From assembly GCA_937873095.1 (NCBI GenBank), contig CALMVI010000118.1, positions 1 to 45,684 on the forward strand: a stretch of DNA of 45,684 nt. The letters are read 5' to 3'. The DNA comes from an uncultured Acetobacteraceae bacterium (lineage in GTDB: Bacteria; Pseudomonadota; Alphaproteobacteria; Acetobacterales; Acetobacteraceae). Below the pieces are notes generated by a model. That model worked only from the letters and a program-made list of their open reading frames with translations, ran no database searches and had not been told where the DNA came from. Of the stretch, positions 25,561 to 37,588 are shown piece by piece (positions within the stretch are counted from its first letter, which is position 1; each line of letters begins with the position of its first letter). A program made the translations under genes and the position numbers.

Positions 25561-27095
25561 TGGGTGGACCCCGCGAAGAGCACAGGCTGCCGCGCAAGGT
25601 TCACCGCCTCGGTATGGTTCTGCACCATAGCACTGACGGTTGCGTCGAAGAAACTCGTGAAGCTGCTCGGGTACACGCCCAGCCACAGGGTAAGGATGAC
25701 GAGAGGAGCGAACACCGCCATCTCCCTCGGCGACAAATCCAGGATGGCCCTGAGATCCGGCTTGGACAGCTTGCCGAATATAACGCGCCGATACAGGTAG
25801 AGCATGTAGGCCGCACCCAATATCATGCCAAAACTGCCGAACAAGGCCAGCCACAAGCTCACTTGAAAAGCACCGACCAAAACCAGGAACTCGCCCACAA
25901 AGCCGGACGTCCCCGGCAGTCCGATCGACGCCATTGTGAACAGCATGAAGACGAGGGCGTAGGCAGGCATGCGATCTGCCAGACCGCCATAGCGAGCAAT
26001 GTCGCGAGTGTGGATGCGATCGTAGATCACGCCGACACACAAAAACAATGCGGCCGAGACAACCCCGTGCGAGATCATCTGAAACAAGGCGCCATCGATG
26101 CCCTGCACGTTGAAGGTGAAGATACCGATGACCACGACGCCCATGTGCGCGACGGAGGAGTAGGCAATCAGCTTCTTCATGTCTTCCTGGGCAAGAGCAA
26201 CCAGTGACGTGTAGATGACCGCAACGACGCCCAACGCAAACATCATTGGCGCGAAGTGCTGCGAAGCCAGGGGCAGCATGGGGACGGAAAAGCGGAGAAA
26301 CCCGTAGGCGCCCATCTTCAACAACACACCCGCCAGGATGACGGAGCCTGCCGTTGGCGCCTCGACATGCGCGTCCGGCAACCAGGTGTGAACTGGCCAC
26401 ATCGGGACCTTGACGGCGAAGGACGCAAGAAAAGCCAGAAACAGCCAGAACTGCATGACTGCACTGAATGGCGTCCGCAGCAGAACGGTGATGTCGGTCG
26501 TCCCTGCCTGGTGCCACATGGCCAAGAGAGCCAGCAGCATCAGCACCGAACCGGCAAAGGTGTAGAGGAAAAACTTCAGCGATGCGTAGACGCGCCGTGG
26601 ACCGCCCCAGACCCCGATGATGAGGTACATCGGTATGAGGACACCTTCAAAAAACATGTAAAACAAAAGGAAATCCGTGGCGGAAAACATGCCCACCATC
26701 ATCGTTTCCAAAATCAGAAATGCGGCCATATACTCTCGTACCCGCACGGTGACCGCTTCCCAGCTGGCCAGGATGCAAAGCGGGGTCAAGGCGGTCGAAA
26801 GCAGCACAAACAATACGGAGATGCCGTCCACACCCAGGCGATAGGACACTCCAAAACTCGGCAGCCAGGATATAGTCTCGACAAACTGGTATCCCGCCGC
26901 GCGATGATCGAATCGCACCCAAAGAACCAGGGAGACGACGAACGCCAACAGGCTGGTCCACAGCGCGATCCAGCGCGCGTTGCGAGCCGATGCAGCTTCG
27001 TCCCCCGGCAAGGTCGCCAGAACGAGAACGCCAAGAAGTGGCAGGAACGTTGTCAGCGACAGTACCGGAAAACCGGCAGCATTGATGTTTGTCAC
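25557..27095 (-). CDS. nuoM: NADH-quinone oxidoreductase subunit M
   Basis: The 512-residue antiporter-like proton-pumping subunit has about 14 membrane segments. Landmarks are [19 protein letters not shown] (TM5 Glu), [20 protein letters not shown] (TM7-8 lysine), [15 protein letters not shown] and [12 protein letters not shown]. The start is set at GTG 27095, 4 bases after the nuoL stop (27100-27102). This gives a normal N terminus, although no strong ribosome binding site is visible; an ATG at 27143 would extend into nuoL. It is translationally coupled to nuoN through GTGA. Confidence 0.96.
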   Translation of the reverse strand: MTNINAAGFPVLSLTTFLPLLGVLVLATLPGDEAASARNARWIALWTSLLAFVVSLVLWVRFDHRAAGYQFVETISWLPSFGVSYRLGVDGISVLFVLLSTALTPLCILASWEAVTVRVREYMAAFLILETMMVGMFSATDFLLFYMFFEGVLIPMYLIIGVWGGPRRVYASLKFFLYTFAGSVLMLLALLAMWHQAGTTDITVLLRTPFSAVMQFWLFLAFLASFAVKVPMWPVHTWLPDAHVEAPTAGSVILAGVLLKMGAYGFLRFSVPMLPLASQHFAPMMFALGVVAVIYTSLVALAQEDMKKLIAYSSVAHMGVVVIGIFTFNVQGIDGALFQMISHGVVSAALFLCVGVIYDRIHTRDIARYGGLADRMPAYALVFMLFTMASIGLPGTSGFVGEFLVLVGAFQVSLWLALFGSFGMILGAAYMLYLYRRVIFGKLSKPDLRAILDLSPREMAVFAPLVILTLWLGVYPSSFTSFFDATVSAMVQNHTEAVNLARQPVLFAGSTQ

Positions 27096-27099
27096 TGTG

Positions 27100-29031
27100 T
27101 CACCGCACGAGGAGAAAGAGGCTGACGATAACAACAACGCCAATCAGCATCGTGAACGCGTAAACCGCGATGGACCCAGTCTGGATGCGAACGACCTGCA
27201 CGGAGCCGCCCTCGGCCATGCTCGCCAGCCCGTTTGGCACGCCGTCGATGACCTGCACGTCCCCGACTTGCCAGAGTTCGCGTGCTAGCCAGACTGCCGG
27301 CCTGACGAACAGAAAGTCGTAGAGTTCGTCGAAATACCACTTGTTCAGCAGGAAGCGGTATGTGCGCGCGTAGCGGGCGGCAAGCCGCTGCGGCAACGCA
27401 GGGTTGAACATGTAGAACCAGTAGGCAAGCGCAATGCCCAGAACGCCGGTAACCGTGGGCAGCAGACCAATCAGAAGGGGTGTACGCTCCACCTGCTGGA
27501 GGACGTGATTGCCCTGCTTTACGAAGATCGCGCCCTGCCAGTAAGTGTCGTTGTGGTCGCCTATCAAGCTCGCGTGCAGCAACCAACCCGAGAACACCGC
27601 TCCAGTCGCAAGTATGACGAGTGGTGCCAGCATGACGACTGGGCTTTCGTGCACATGCGCCATGACGTGTGCATCCGCACGAGGGGTGCCGTGGAACGTC
27701 ATCAGCAACAGACGCCACGAGTAGAACGCTGTAAGGAACGCCGCCACTGTTCCGCATACAAAGCCGTAGGTCCCAACGGGCGACGCCGCAGCGAACGTCG
27801 CTTCCAGCACCGCGTCTTTTGACCAATAACCAGCAAAGTAAGGAATGCCGCCCAAAGCAAGGCTGCCGAGCCACATCGTTACGTAGGTCACCGGAACGGC
27901 ACGCCAAATTCCACCCATGCGCCGCATGTCCTGCTCATCGGACAAGGCATGGATGACCGAGCCTGCGCACAGGAAGAGCAGGGCCTTGAAGAAAGCATGC
28001 GTCAGCAGGTGGAACATGCTTGCCTGATACGCGCCGACACCGGCCGCCATGAACATGTAGCCGAGCTGCGAGCAGGTGGAGTAAGCGATCACCCGCTTGA
28101 TATCGTTCTGAACGCACGCAACGGTTGCCGCAAACAGGCAGGTCGTAGCACCTATGAACGTGACGAAGTCGCGCGCATGGGGCGCGAATTCCATGAGCGG
28201 CGACATGCGCGACAAGAGAAACACTCCGGCCGTCACCATCGTCGCCGCGTGGATCAGGGCCGAGACGGGCGTCGGTCCTTCCATAGCGTCAGGCAGCCAG
28301 GTGTGCAGCAAAATCTGCGCAGACTTGCCCATTGCCCCGATGAATAGCAAAAAGCCTATGACTTCGTAGCTGCGGATCTCGCCACCGAAAAGTCGGTAGG
28401 TGTCGTTTACATGCTGCGATACCGACGCAAAAATCGTCTCAAAGTTGACGGAACCGAAGCTGAAGAAAATCAGCGCGATGCCGACCGCGAACGACAAATC
28501 CCCGACCCGGTTGACAACCATCGCCTTGATCGCCGCACGGTTTGCCGATGGTCGGTCATACCAATATCCGATCAGCAGGTAGCTCGCGAGCCCCACGCCT
28601 TCCCAACCGAAGAACAACTGGAGAAGGTTATCGGCAGTAACCAGCATCAGCATGGCAAAGGTGAAGAAGGACAGATAGGCAAAGAAACGCGACGTGGTCG
28701 ACTTTTCGTGGGCCATGTAGCCGACGCTATACACGTGGATGAGGGTTGCTACACATGTGACCATAGCCACCATGGAAACCGACAGCGAGTCGTAGCGCAA
28801 AGCCCAGTTGAGGCGAAAGCTGCCGGCATCGATCCAGTCTGCAATCTGGCTGACGCCGGTTCCGACGCCGCCCCAGATATGCTCATACCACGCCGAGACT
28901 CCGCATACCGAAGCGAGAAGCATGCAAAGTATCGTGATGGCTTGAGCGGGTCGGTCGCCGATCGCGCGACCGAGCACGCCACATGCAACGGAGCCGAGCA
29001 GCGGTGCAAATACCGCGACAGCGAGGATCAT
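27100..29031 (-). CDS. nuoL: NADH-quinone oxidoreductase subunit L
   Basis: At 643 residues this is the largest antiporter-like subunit at the distal end of the membrane arm; it carries the long lateral helix near the C terminus. Landmarks are [19 protein letters not shown] (TM5 Glu), [20 protein letters not shown] (TM7-8 lysine and loop), [18 protein letters not shown] and [19 protein letters not shown]. It starts one base after the nuoK stop, using an AAGGGA site inside nuoK. Confidence 0.98.
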   Translation of the reverse strand: MILAVAVFAPLLGSVACGVLGRAIGDRPAQAITILCMLLASVCGVSAWYEHIWGGVGTGVSQIADWIDAGSFRLNWALRYDSLSVSMVAMVTCVATLIHVYSVGYMAHEKSTTSRFFAYLSFFTFAMLMLVTADNLLQLFFGWEGVGLASYLLIGYWYDRPSANRAAIKAMVVNRVGDLSFAVGIALIFFSFGSVNFETIFASVSQHVNDTYRLFGGEIRSYEVIGFLLFIGAMGKSAQILLHTWLPDAMEGPTPVSALIHAATMVTAGVFLLSRMSPLMEFAPHARDFVTFIGATTCLFAATVACVQNDIKRVIAYSTCSQLGYMFMAAGVGAYQASMFHLLTHAFFKALLFLCAGSVIHALSDEQDMRRMGGIWRAVPVTYVTMWLGSLALGGIPYFAGYWSKDAVLEATFAAASPVGTYGFVCGTVAAFLTAFYSWRLLLMTFHGTPRADAHVMAHVHESPVVMLAPLVILATGAVFSGWLLHASLIGDHNDTYWQGAIFVKQGNHVLQQVERTPLLIGLLPTVTGVLGIALAYWFYMFNPALPQRLAARYARTYRFLLNKWYFDELYDFLFVRPAVWLARELWQVGDVQVIDGVPNGLASMAEGGSVQVVRIQTGSIAVYAFTMLIGVVVIVSLFLLVR

Positions 29032-29032
29032 C

Positions 29033-29356
29033 TCATCCCTTCATAAGGTTCACGTCTTCAACCTCGATAGAGCCTCGGTTTCTGAAGTAGACGACGACGA
29101 TAGCAAGCCCGATGGCTGCTTCGGCAGCCGCCACCGTCAGAACGAACATCGCCAATATCTGTCCTGCAAGATCATCGAGCGCGGACGAAAACGCAACAAG
29201 GTTGATGTTAACCGCCAGCAGGATCAGCTCAATAGACATGAGAATGACGATGACGTTCTTTCTATTCAGGAAAATCCCAAACACGCCGAGAACGAGCAAT
29301 ATAGCTGCGACCGTGAGATATTGACCGAGACCGATACCGTGCGCGCCCACATCCAT
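29033..29356 (-). CDS. nuoK: NADH-quinone oxidoreductase subunit K
   Basis: The 107-residue membrane subunit has three helices. [19 protein letters not shown] (about 34-52) carries the conserved membrane glutamate, and [20 protein letters not shown] the second one. These residues belong to the proton path between the quinone site and the antiporter subunits. The ATG at 29356 is 2 bases after the nuoJ stop and gives five residues more than the shortest homologues. Confidence 0.97.
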   Translation of the reverse strand: MDVGAHGIGLGQYLTVAAILLVLGVFGIFLNRKNVIVILMSIELILLAVNINLVAFSSALDDLAGQILAMFVLTVAAAEAAIGLAIVVVYFRNRGSIEVEDVNLMKG

Positions 29357-29358
29357 GG

Positions 29359-30063
29359 TTACTGGTCCTGTGCCACAATCGTCGAAACCTCAGTAGTTGC
29401 GGGTGCAGCCAACACCGGTTCGCGGCCCACCGGGATTGGACGATACAGACCAAGCTCTCTAATACCGGCACCGCTACGCACAGTAACAACCTGTAGAGTT
29501 TCGTCCACTCGCCGTTCCTGCTGCCGAGTGATGTTCTGCCGCTTGGACGTATGGCGGCCGCGATGTGTCAACACGATCGCCCCGATCATTGCTACAAGAA
29601 GTATGAGCCCGGACAACTGAAACAGCAGAAAATAGTCCGTGTAGAGGACCTGGCCGATGGCGCGCGTGTTCTGCACGTGGCTTGGCAACCGAGTCAGCAC
29701 TGCGGCCGACACGTCGCCTGACATTCTCCATCCCAGGAGGACGCTTGCGAGCTCGAAAAACAGGACGACCCCCACTGTTGCCCCCACCGGCGCGTAACGC
29801 TGAAACCCCTCGCGAAGAGCCGTGAAATCCACGTCCAGCATCATGACGACAAAAAGAAACAGCACCGCAACAGCGCCGACGTAAACGATGACCAGGATCA
29901 TCGCCAGGAACTCGGCCCCGGCGATGAGAAACAAGGCGGCCGCGTTGAAGAACGCCAGGATGAGGAACAGGACTGAGTGGACCGGATTACGGCTTGTCAC
30001 CACCATAGCCGCAGAGCCGAGCAGGATTGCGGAAAAAACGTAGAACGCGACGGCGACTATCAT
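29359..30063 (-). CDS. nuoJ: NADH-quinone oxidoreductase subunit J
   Basis: The 234-residue subunit has five predicted membrane helices in its first 165 residues. [25 protein letters not shown] (about 53-77) is the TM3 segment whose pi-bulge takes part in the active/deactive transition. A polar tail of about 65 residues ([10 protein letters not shown] onward) is longer than in E. coli; such tails vary among alphaproteobacteria. The start ATG overlaps the nuoI stop by 4 bases (ATGA, 30060-30063). Confidence 0.97.
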   Translation of the reverse strand: MIVAVAFYVFSAILLGSAAMVVTSRNPVHSVLFLILAFFNAAALFLIAGAEFLAMILVIVYVGAVAVLFLFVVMMLDVDFTALREGFQRYAPVGATVGVVLFFELASVLLGWRMSGDVSAAVLTRLPSHVQNTRAIGQVLYTDYFLLFQLSGLILLVAMIGAIVLTHRGRHTSKRQNITRQQERRVDETLQVVTVRSGAGIRELGLYRPIPVGREPVLAAPATTEVSTIVAQDQ

Positions 30064-30551
30064 CGGTAAGGCGCGTCAAGTTCGAGGCGCTTGGCAAGCT
30101 CCGCCTCCCACCGGTCCCCGTTGTCGAGAAGCTTTTCCTTGTTATACATCAGCTCTTCTCGCGTCTCGGTAGAGAACTCGAAGTTCGGACCTTCCACGAT
30201 CGCGTCCACCGGGCACGATTCCTCACAGAGCCCGCAGTAGATACATTTTGTCATGTCGATGTCGTACCGAGTCGTACGTCGACTTCCATCGTCGCGAGGC
30301 TCAGCTTCGATGGTTATGGCGTAGGCCGGACATACAGCCTCACACAGCTTGCACGCAATGCAGCGCTCCTCTCCGTTGGGATAACGTCGCAAAGCATGCT
30401 CGCCCTTGAAGCGCGGGCTGAGAGGCCCGTGTTCGTAAGGATAGTTGATCGTAACCGGGCGCTTGAAGAAATAGCGCAGGGTTACGCCCATGCCTGACAG
30501 GAGTTCCCACATCACGAGGCGCCACGCCGATTTGGCACTAATCTGCATCAT
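30060..30551 (-). CDS. nuoI: NADH-quinone oxidoreductase subunit I (2x 4Fe-4S)
   Basis: The 163-residue ferredoxin-like subunit carries clusters N6a and N6b in the peripheral arm. The two ligand sets are [15 protein letters not shown] and [15 protein letters not shown]. The N-terminal amphipathic part lies at the membrane. [16 protein letters not shown] and the length match mitochondrial-type NuoI. It starts 4 bases after the nuoH stop and overlaps nuoJ. Confidence 0.98.
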   Translation of the reverse strand: MMQISAKSAWRLVMWELLSGMGVTLRYFFKRPVTINYPYEHGPLSPRFKGEHALRRYPNGEERCIACKLCEAVCPAYAITIEAEPRDDGSRRTTRYDIDMTKCIYCGLCEESCPVDAIVEGPNFEFSTETREELMYNKEKLLDNGDRWEAELAKRLELDAPYR

Positions 30552-30555
30552 ACTT

Positions 30556-31572
30556 TCACAGCGCTTCCATCGGCAGAGTGCCCGTTAGTTCGAGATAGCC
30601 CGCCGTCAACACCAGCCACAGAAGCGACAATGGAAGGAAAACCTTCCAGCCAAGGCGCATAAGCTGGTCGTAGCGGAACCTCGGAAACGTTGCACGCACC
30701 CAAAAGAAAAAGAACATCAGCACGCATATCTTTGCGGCCAGCCAAAACACCCCTGGTATGAAGGTAAGCCCAAACGGAGCTTGCCAGCCGCCCAGAAACA
30801 GAACGCTGCCCAGGGCGGACATCATGATCATGTTGGTATACTCGCCAAGGAAGAACAACGCGAACGACATCGCGCTATACTCGACGAAAAATCCTGCCAC
30901 CAACTCGCTTTCGCCCTCGGGAAGATCGAACGGCGCCCTGTTCGTTTCCGCCAACATCGATATCAGGAACACCACAAACATCGGGAACAGCAGGGTGAAC
31001 GCGAACCAGTGATGACTTTGCGCCCTGACGACGTCGTTGAGGTTCAGACTGCCGACGCAGAGCATGACGGTGACCAGCACGAAGCCGATCGACACCTCGT
31101 AGCTCACCATCTGCGCCGCAGAGCGCATTGCGCCGAGAAACGCGTATTTCGAGTTGCTCGCCCAGCCGGCAATGATGATGCCGTAAACCCCGAGTGAGCT
31201 GATGGCGAACAGGTATAAAATCCCGACGTTGATGTTGGCTGCCGCCCAGTTGTCGTTCACGGGAATGACAGCCCATGCCAAACACGCCAAGACGAAGGTC
31301 AACATGGGAGCAAGCAGAAACAACGACCTGCTTGCTCCGGCAGGAACGATCGTTTCCTTTGTAAACACCTTCACAGCGTCTGCAAAAGGCTGCCACAAAC
31401 CAAAGGGCCCGACGACGTTGGGCCCGCGCCGAAGCTGAAACGCAGCCAGTGCCTTTCGCTCGAAAAATGTCGAATATGCCATTCCGATCAAAACCGGCAC
31501 CAGAATGGCCAGTGTTTCCGCGATGGTGAGCAGAAGGATGCCCAGCACGTTGTTGGTGAAGAAGTCCCGCAA
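30556..31572 (-). CDS. nuoH: NADH-quinone oxidoreductase subunit H
   Basis: The 338-residue subunit forms the quinone-binding chamber with NuoB and NuoD. It has about eight membrane helices. [21 protein letters not shown] (34-54) is the first conserved loop, [21 protein letters not shown] is the loop with charged residues near the quinone channel, and a C-terminal [23 protein letters not shown] completes the family pattern. It is 4 bases from the nuoG stop. Confidence 0.98.
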   Translation of the reverse strand: MRDFFTNNVLGILLLTIAETLAILVPVLIGMAYSTFFERKALAAFQLRRGPNVVGPFGLWQPFADAVKVFTKETIVPAGASRSLFLLAPMLTFVLACLAWAVIPVNDNWAAANINVGILYLFAISSLGVYGIIIAGWASNSKYAFLGAMRSAAQMVSYEVSIGFVLVTVMLCVGSLNLNDVVRAQSHHWFAFTLLFPMFVVFLISMLAETNRAPFDLPEGESELVAGFFVEYSAMSFALFFLGEYTNMIMMSALGSVLFLGGWQAPFGLTFIPGVFWLAAKICVLMFFFFWVRATFPRFRYDQLMRLGWKVFLPLSLLWLVLTAGYLELTGTLPMEAL

Positions 31573-31576
31573 AGCG

Positions 31577-33658
31577 CTACTCCGCAGCGATCGGCAATGC
31601 TGGCTGCGCCAGCGCGGCAGGAGCTATGCGGGAGCACTCCGCCATCGTTGGGCTGGCGCGGCTGATAGGATTCGTCAGGTAGTAGTCGGCGACCAGTTCC
31701 CCAATCTGGCTGTCTGTGGCGTGTTCCCGGCCAAGCTGTGGACACGGGCCGGACAGGTCGCTGCACCCAAATCGCTGCAGGCCAGTCCGACCAAGCACCG
31801 GGTTGACTGCCGCCATGCGGGCACGGACGCCATCGATGTCGTCATACGGTAAGGGACGGCCAGCCACCGAGCTGAACGCCCTGATGATGCGCCAGTCCTC
31901 ACGCGCCTCACCCGGCGCGAACAGGGCGCGATAGCCGTGCTGAACACGTCCCTCCATGTTGACGTAGGTTCCATCCTTCTCGGTGTAGGCCGCGCCCGGA
32001 AGAACGACGTCGGCTCGGGCCGCGCCTTTATCACCATGGTGACCCTGATAGACGACGAAGGTGTGCGGTCCGATCCGTCGCGTGTCAAACTCGTCAGCGC
32101 CGAGAAGCCAAAGCAGGTCAACGCCGCCATCCACCATGGCATCGAAGTCGATAGCGCCCGGACCTGGCATGAATCCGAGATCGAGCGCGCACACACGCGA
32201 GGCCGCGGTGTGCAACACGTTGAAGCCATGCCACTCGTCCTGCAGGGCACCGATCGTCTTGGCGAGGTCCCATGCGTCTGCCAGTACGGAGTTCCCATCG
32301 TCGCGAGCCAGCGCGGATTGCCCGACCACGACCATTGGTCTCTCAGCGTCCTGCATCCTGCTGAAGAAATCCGGCGCGCGCTCGCCCAGGCTCGCCAGCA
32401 GCCCAGCATTGGCACCGAGATTCTCCGCCTTGTATGTCAAATCCGTGGCCGAGCCAATTATCCCAATGGGCAAACGTCCAGACGTCGCAAGCCAGCGTTT
32501 GCGAATGCGCGCATTCAGGATGGGCGCTTCCCGCCTCGGGTTCGTGCCGACCAGCAAGATGGCATCGGCAACGTCCAGCCCCGCAATCGTGCTGTTGAAC
32601 AGGTAGAAGTCTCTGCGGCTCGCATCGAGCTTGGCGCCATCCTGACGGCAGTCGAGGTTGGATGACCCGAAAGCGGCCATCAAATCCTTCAATGCCATCA
32701 TGCTCTCGCCGTCGCACAAATCGCCTGCGACAGCGCCGATGCGAGCAGCCGGCACGCCACCAAGCCTAGCCGCGATCGCGTTGAAGGCTTCCTGCCAACT
32801 TGCGGGACGGAGTTTGCCGTCCTGTCTCACCCACGGCCTGTCCAGCCGGCGACGCTTCAATCCGTCCACCGAGAACCGCGACTTGTCGCCGAGCCACTCG
32901 TCGTTGATCTCGTCATTGACCCCTGGAAGGATCTGCAGAACCTCCAAACCACGAACGTCGACCCGAATCGGCGTTCCAACGGCATCGAGTGCATCGACAC
33001 TCTCAGTGTGCTTCAGCTCCCAAGGCCGCGCCACGAACGCGCCGGGCTTGTTGGTCAGCGCCCCAACAGGACAGATGTCGATCATGTTGCCGGACAGCTC
33101 CGACGTCAGAGCATGCTCGACATACGTTCCCACCTCCATGTTCTCGCCACGTGCCGTCGCGCCAAGCTCGGGCACCCCAGCAATCTCGGTGGCAAAACGA
33201 ATGCATCGCGTGCACTGAATGCATCGCGTCATCACCGTCTTGACGAGCGGACCTAGATATTTGTCTTTGACTGCCCGCTTGTTTTCAGCGTAGCGGGAGT
33301 GATCCATGCCGTAAGCGTAGGATTGATCCTGCAAGTCGCATTGCCCGCCCTGGTCGCAAATTGGACAGTCGAGCGGGTGATTGATCAGCAGGAACTCCAT
33401 CACGCCGCGCCGCGCCTGACGGACCACTTGCGTGTCTGTCCGAACGACCATGCCTTCTGCGACGGGGTAGGCACAACTTGCTATGGGCTTGGGCGCTTTC
33501 TCGATTTCGACCAGACACATACGGCAGTTGCCGGCGACAGATAGCCGCTCGTGATAGCAAAAATGAGGAATCTCGCGGCCGGCCTTCTCGCAAGCCTGAA
33601 GCACGCTGCTGCCGGCCTCAACCTCCACGTCTGTGTCGTCGATACGCAACTTGACCAT
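31577..33658 (-). CDS. nuoG: NADH-quinone oxidoreductase subunit G
   Basis: The 693-residue iron-sulfur subunit carries three clusters. N1b ligands are in [19 protein letters not shown] plus ASCAYPV, N5 ligands in [14 protein letters not shown], and N4 ligands in [10 protein letters not shown] plus DICPVGALT. The molybdopterin-oxidoreductase-like domain follows. There is no extra cysteine set for cluster N7, so this is the mitochondrial-like form, as expected in alphaproteobacteria. The ATG at 33658 has only a weak binding site (GGGA 10 bases upstream) and directly follows the stop of an 18-codon ORF (33659-33715), which suggests coupled translation. Confidence 0.97.
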   Translation of the reverse strand: MVKLRIDDTDVEVEAGSSVLQACEKAGREIPHFCYHERLSVAGNCRMCLVEIEKAPKPIASCAYPVAEGMVVRTDTQVVRQARRGVMEFLLINHPLDCPICDQGGQCDLQDQSYAYGMDHSRYAENKRAVKDKYLGPLVKTVMTRCIQCTRCIRFATEIAGVPELGATARGENMEVGTYVEHALTSELSGNMIDICPVGALTNKPGAFVARPWELKHTESVDALDAVGTPIRVDVRGLEVLQILPGVNDEINDEWLGDKSRFSVDGLKRRRLDRPWVRQDGKLRPASWQEAFNAIAARLGGVPAARIGAVAGDLCDGESMMALKDLMAAFGSSNLDCRQDGAKLDASRRDFYLFNSTIAGLDVADAILLVGTNPRREAPILNARIRKRWLATSGRLPIGIIGSATDLTYKAENLGANAGLLASLGERAPDFFSRMQDAERPMVVVGQSALARDDGNSVLADAWDLAKTIGALQDEWHGFNVLHTAASRVCALDLGFMPGPGAIDFDAMVDGGVDLLWLLGADEFDTRRIGPHTFVVYQGHHGDKGAARADVVLPGAAYTEKDGTYVNMEGRVQHGYRALFAPGEAREDWRIIRAFSSVAGRPLPYDDIDGVRARMAAVNPVLGRTGLQRFGCSDLSGPCPQLGREHATDSQIGELVADYYLTNPISRASPTMAECSRIAPAALAQPALPIAAE

Positions 33659-33715
33659 TCAAGCGATTTCCCAAAACCCGAACACCTGCCGCGCGTCGTC
33701 CAGTGACACAGCCAT
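33659..33715 (-). CDS. Possible 18-codon small ORF between nuoF and nuoG
   Basis: ATG at 33715 to TGA at 33659 encodes MAVSLDDARQVFGFWEIA. It begins one base after the nuoF stop (33717-33719), has GCGGAG 4 bases before its ATG, and its TGA abuts the nuoG ATG without a gap. The ORF therefore exactly fills the largest gap inside the nuo cluster. It may be a coupling peptide that carries ribosomes to nuoG, or simply chance. No family is recognised. Confidence 0.4.
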   Translation of the reverse strand: MAVSLDDARQVFGFWEIA

Positions 33716-33716
33716 T

Positions 33717-35030
33717 CTACTCCGCCGCCAGCGGCAGGTTGACGGGTGTAGCGACCCTGGGTCCGGCACGATATGCAGCAATCCGCTCCTCGATGACCGG
33801 GCGGAAATGCCGTATCAGACCTTGGATGGGCCAAGCGGCGGCATCACCCAACGCACAGATGGTGTGACCCTCGACCTGCCGGGTAACCTGTTCAAGCATG
33901 TCGATCTCTGCAGACTCAGCCCGGCCCTCGACCAGCCGGTACATTACTCGCATCATCCAGCCGGTACCCTCGCGGCACGGGGTACACTGCCCGCAACTCT
34001 CGTGCTTGTAAAACTGCGCAAGTCGCGCGATAGCCCGAACCACGTCCGTCGATTTGTCCATGACGATCACGCCGGCAGTGCCGAGGCCCGACTTGACGTC
34101 GCGCAAACTGTCGAAATCCATCAGAACGGTGTCACAAATGCTTTTCGGCAGCAACGGAACCGAGGACCCCCCCGGTATGACGGCCAGCAAGTTATTCCAA
34201 CCGCCGCGAACACCTCCGGCATACTGCTCGATCAACTCGCGCAAGGGTATGCCAAGCTCCTCCTCCACGTTGCACGGCTTGTTCACGTGGCCGGAGATGC
34301 AAAAAATCTTGGTTCCAGCGTTCTTCGGCCGACCCAGTGCAGAAAACCACGCGGACCCACGGCGCAAAATCTCGGGCGCCGCAGCTATGGTCTCCACGTT
34401 GTTCACAGTCGTCGGGCAACCGTAAAGACCAACGGCGGCGGGAAAGGGCGGCTTCAGCCTCGGCATGCCCTTCTTGCCCTCAAGCGACTCCAGAAGCGCG
34501 GTTTCCTCACCGCAGATGTAGGCGCCGGCACCGCGATGCAAGTAAACGTCTAAGTCCCAGCCACTGCCACAAGCGTTTCGGCCAATAAGACCTGCCGCGT
34601 ACGCCTCGTCGATCGCCGCCTGGAGGTTGATGTGTTCGTTGTAATACTCACCACGGATGTAGATGTAGGCGGCGTGAGAGCCCATCGCAAAGCTGGCGAT
34701 CAAGCAGCCTTCGATCAGTTTGTGCGGATCGTGGCGCATGATGTCCCGATCCTTGCACGTTCCGGGCTCGCTCTCGTCCGCGTTGACCACAAGATATGCC
34801 GGCCTGCCGTCCGAAACCTTTGGCATGAACGACCACTTCATGCCGGTAGGGAAGCCGGCGCCGCCGCGCCCGCGCAACCCGGACGCCTTCATCTCGTCGA
34901 TGATCGCGTCGCGCCCGCGCAGCAATATCTCGGCCGTCTTGTCCCAGTCACCGCGCGACCGCGCGCCCGCAAGACGCCAATCATGCTGCCCATACAGATT
35001 GGTGAAAATCCGATCGCAATCTTGCAACAT
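33717..35030 (-). CDS. nuoF: NADH-quinone oxidoreductase subunit F (NADH-binding)
   Basis: The 437-residue flavoprotein binds FMN and NADH and carries cluster N3. [18 protein letters not shown] (about 51-68) is the FMN/NADH-binding loop. [13 protein letters not shown] is the second FMN motif. The 4Fe-4S ligands are in [11 protein letters not shown] and a downstream Cys in TICALGD. It starts 1 base after the nuoE stop. Confidence 0.98.
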   Translation of the reverse strand: MLQDCDRIFTNLYGQHDWRLAGARSRGDWDKTAEILLRGRDAIIDEMKASGLRGRGGAGFPTGMKWSFMPKVSDGRPAYLVVNADESEPGTCKDRDIMRHDPHKLIEGCLIASFAMGSHAAYIYIRGEYYNEHINLQAAIDEAYAAGLIGRNACGSGWDLDVYLHRGAGAYICGEETALLESLEGKKGMPRLKPPFPAAVGLYGCPTTVNNVETIAAAPEILRRGSAWFSALGRPKNAGTKIFCISGHVNKPCNVEEELGIPLRELIEQYAGGVRGGWNNLLAVIPGGSSVPLLPKSICDTVLMDFDSLRDVKSGLGTAGVIVMDKSTDVVRAIARLAQFYKHESCGQCTPCREGTGWMMRVMYRLVEGRAESAEIDMLEQVTRQVEGHTICALGDAAAWPIQGLIRHFRPVIEERIAAYRAGPRVATPVNLPLAAE

Positions 35031-35031
35031 C

Positions 35032-35688
35032 TTACCGCTCCGCAGCGGTCAACGTCATCGGTCCGCCTTCCGGTGCGGACGTCAGCCGCCCGATCATCGA
35101 ACCAGGCTGCGGCGGCGCTTCCCCACGCTTGAGAGCCTCCAAAAGCCTGCTCGTCGACGACGCATCCATGTCCTCGTAATAATCGTTGTCGACCTGCAAT
35201 ATCGGTGCGTTCACGCAGGCGCCCAGACACTCGACTTCCGACATTGTGAACAAGCCGTCCGCGCTCGTTTCGTGCCACCCCTTGATGCCGGTCACGCGGC
35301 GGCAGGCGGCGACGACAGCGTCCGAACCACGCAGCCAGCAGGGCGTGGTCGTGCAGATCTGCAGGTGATACCTCCCGACCGGGCTCGTGTTGAACATCAG
35401 GTAGAACGTCGCAACCTCGTAAACGCGTATCGGCGGCATCTCTAGACGATGCGCGACGAAATCCATGGCGATGCGAGGCACCCACGCGCTTCCCGTATCA
35501 TGCCGCATCTGCTCTTGAACGATGTAGAGCAGCGGCAACACCGCACTTGCCTCCCTGCCCGCGGGGTACTTCGCCAAGATCTTGACGATCTCTGCCTCGC
35601 TGTCGGCAGTAAACGCGAAATGCTCTGGGTCGACCCGGTTATGCGTGGCCGTCGAGCCGTCGCCGATGTTCTCTGCAGAGCCAGACAT
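35032..35688 (-). CDS. nuoE: NADH-quinone oxidoreductase subunit E (2Fe-2S)
   Basis: The 218-residue thioredoxin-like subunit carries cluster N1a next to the NuoF flavin. Ligands lie in [11 protein letters not shown] and [11 protein letters not shown]. The helical N-terminal part includes [12 protein letters not shown] and [12 protein letters not shown]. The C-terminal tail of about 40 residues ([15 protein letters not shown] onward) is common in alphaproteobacteria. Its ATG shares one base with the nuoD stop (TGATG). Confidence 0.97.
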   Translation of the reverse strand: MSGSAENIGDGSTATHNRVDPEHFAFTADSEAEIVKILAKYPAGREASAVLPLLYIVQEQMRHDTGSAWVPRIAMDFVAHRLEMPPIRVYEVATFYLMFNTSPVGRYHLQICTTTPCWLRGSDAVVAACRRVTGIKGWHETSADGLFTMSEVECLGACVNAPILQVDNDYYEDMDASSTSRLLEALKRGEAPPQPGSMIGRLTSAPEGGPMTLTAAER

Positions 35689-36938
35689 CAGCGGTCAACC
35701 TCACCGAAAACCAGGTCGATCGACCCGATGATCGCAACAGTGTCAGCCAGCATATGGCCCTTGCTCATCACCTCGACCGCTTGAAGATGAGAGAAGCCCG
35801 TTGGGCGGATCTTGCAGCGATAGGGCTTGTTCGTGCCATCCGACACGAGATAGACGCCGAACTCGCCTTTTGGGCTCTCTATGGCCGTGTACGTTGCACC
35901 AGACGGAACGTGAAATCCCTCAGTGTATAGCTTGAAATGATGGATCAAAGCCTCCATCGAGCGCTTCATCTCCTCGCGCCGCGGCGGCGTAAACTTCCGG
36001 TCGTCTATCTTCACCGGACCTGGCTTCATCCGCTCGACGCACTGGCGGATGATCTTCACGCTCTCGCGCATCTCGACCATGCGAACCAGATAGCGGTCGT
36101 AACAATCGCCGTTGCGGGCCACGGGGATGTCAAACTCGACCTGATCGTATTTCGCGTAGGGCTGCGCACGGCGAAGATCCCATGGAACCCCGCTTGCCCT
36201 TAAGTTCGGCCCGGTAAATCCCCATGCCAGCGCCTGCTCGGCCGACATCACGCCGATGTCGACAGTGCGTTGCTTCCAGATCCGATTGCTGGTGAGAAGA
36301 TCCCAGAGATCATCCACGAACTTCGGAAACGCCTCGCTCCAGGCCCATATCCTGTCGGTCAAACCCACCGGCAGATCGCTCTTGACACCGCCTGGACGGT
36401 AGTAATTTGCGTGCAGCCGGGCGCCGGAGGCGGCCTCGTAAAACTCCATGAGCTTCTCGCGCTCCTCGTACCCCCACAAGGATGGGCTGAGTGCGCCGAC
36501 ATCAAGCGCATACGATGTCAAATTGAGAAGATGATTGAGTATGCGCGTGATCTCGTCGAACATCGTGCGTATCCACAACGCACGCTCCGGCGCTGTGATG
36601 GACAGGAGCTTTTCCGTGGCAAGGACGAAAGCGTGTTCCATGCACATTGGCGACACGTAATCGAGCCGATCGAAATACGGCACATTCTGAATGTACGTGC
36701 GGCTTTCGATCAGTTTCTCGGTGCCGCGGTGTAGAAGTCCAACATGCGGGTCGGCCCGCTCAACGACCTCTCCGTCCATTTCCAGCACCAGACGCAACAC
36801 GCCGTGCGCGGCTGGATGCTGCGGGCCGAAATTCATCGCGTGGCTGTCGATCTGGATCGTCTTGGTGGCACTCGCCACTGCCTGATCTGCCGGCACAGCA
36901 GTCTGTCCCAGCAGGCCCGGCTCTAACAAATCAGTCAT
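35688..36938 (-). CDS. nuoD: NADH-quinone oxidoreductase subunit D
   Basis: The 416-residue subunit lines the quinone site and is related to the large subunit of NiFe hydrogenases. [15 protein letters not shown] (about 37-51) contains the quinone-contacting His and PxHP-type motif. [18 protein letters not shown] and [15 protein letters not shown] follow. The C terminus ends in [11 protein letters not shown], as is standard. nuoC is a separate gene, unlike the fused nuoCD of enterobacteria. Its ATG overlaps the nuoC stop by 4 bases. Confidence 0.98.
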   Translation of the reverse strand: MTDLLEPGLLGQTAVPADQAVASATKTIQIDSHAMNFGPQHPAAHGVLRLVLEMDGEVVERADPHVGLLHRGTEKLIESRTYIQNVPYFDRLDYVSPMCMEHAFVLATEKLLSITAPERALWIRTMFDEITRILNHLLNLTSYALDVGALSPSLWGYEEREKLMEFYEAASGARLHANYYRPGGVKSDLPVGLTDRIWAWSEAFPKFVDDLWDLLTSNRIWKQRTVDIGVMSAEQALAWGFTGPNLRASGVPWDLRRAQPYAKYDQVEFDIPVARNGDCYDRYLVRMVEMRESVKIIRQCVERMKPGPVKIDDRKFTPPRREEMKRSMEALIHHFKLYTEGFHVPSGATYTAIESPKGEFGVYLVSDGTNKPYRCKIRPTGFSHLQAVEVMSKGHMLADTVAIIGSIDLVFGEVDR

Positions 36939-37588
36939 GGCTCAACCCCGGCGCTCGTCCCATTCGCCAGCGCCAGCCGTGTGACATGCGCCTTCTCGTC
37001 TCCGGGCAGGGTGGTCATGCCCTCCCAGGGCGAGAGGAAGTGGAAATCGCGGAAATCCTGCGTGAGGCTCACGGGTTCGTTCACGACCTGCTTGCGATCC
37101 TCATCGTAACGGACTTCCACGTAGCCGGTCAGAGGAAAATCCTTTCGAAGCGGATGACCCTCGAACCCGTAATCAGTCAGGATCCGCCGATGATCGGCCA
37201 GACCGGCGAACCGAATGCCAAGCAGGTCCCAGCACTCACGCTCCCACCACGTCGCACACGGCCAAACATTCGACATCGACGGAACGGGCGCCGTCTCGTC
37301 GGTCGTCACGATCACGCGTATCCTGTGGTTCAACGATACGCTCAGAAGGTTGTACACCACATCGAACCGCTCGGACCGCTTGGGCCAGTCCACACCACAC
37401 ACATCGACCAGCTGCTCGCACGAGAAACGCGGATCGTCACGCAGCACCGTCATCACGCCGAGCAGGTCGTCGCGCGTCACATGCGCCACCAACTCGCCGC
37501 CTTCCAATCCGGCCCGCGACACGCCTCCCACCCCGGTCGCAAGTGTCAGCGCCAGGGCCTGGGTGGACGCAACCGAGAGATCAGCCAC
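36935..37588 (-). CDS. nuoC: NADH-quinone oxidoreductase subunit C
   Basis: The 217-residue peripheral subunit supports NuoD near the quinone site. Motifs are [62 protein letters not shown] (family signature, here split by position) and [18 protein letters not shown]. The start is GTG at 37588, which overlaps the end of nuoB by 8 bases; no upstream in-frame ATG fits the family N terminus. Confidence 0.95.
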   Translation of the reverse strand: MADLSVASTQALALTLATGVGGVSRAGLEGGELVAHVTRDDLLGVMTVLRDDPRFSCEQLVDVCGVDWPKRSERFDVVYNLLSVSLNHRIRVIVTTDETAPVPSMSNVWPCATWWERECWDLLGIRFAGLADHRRILTDYGFEGHPLRKDFPLTGYVEVRYDEDRKQVVNEPVSLTQDFRDFHFLSPWEGMTTLPGDEKAHVTRLALANGTSAGVEP

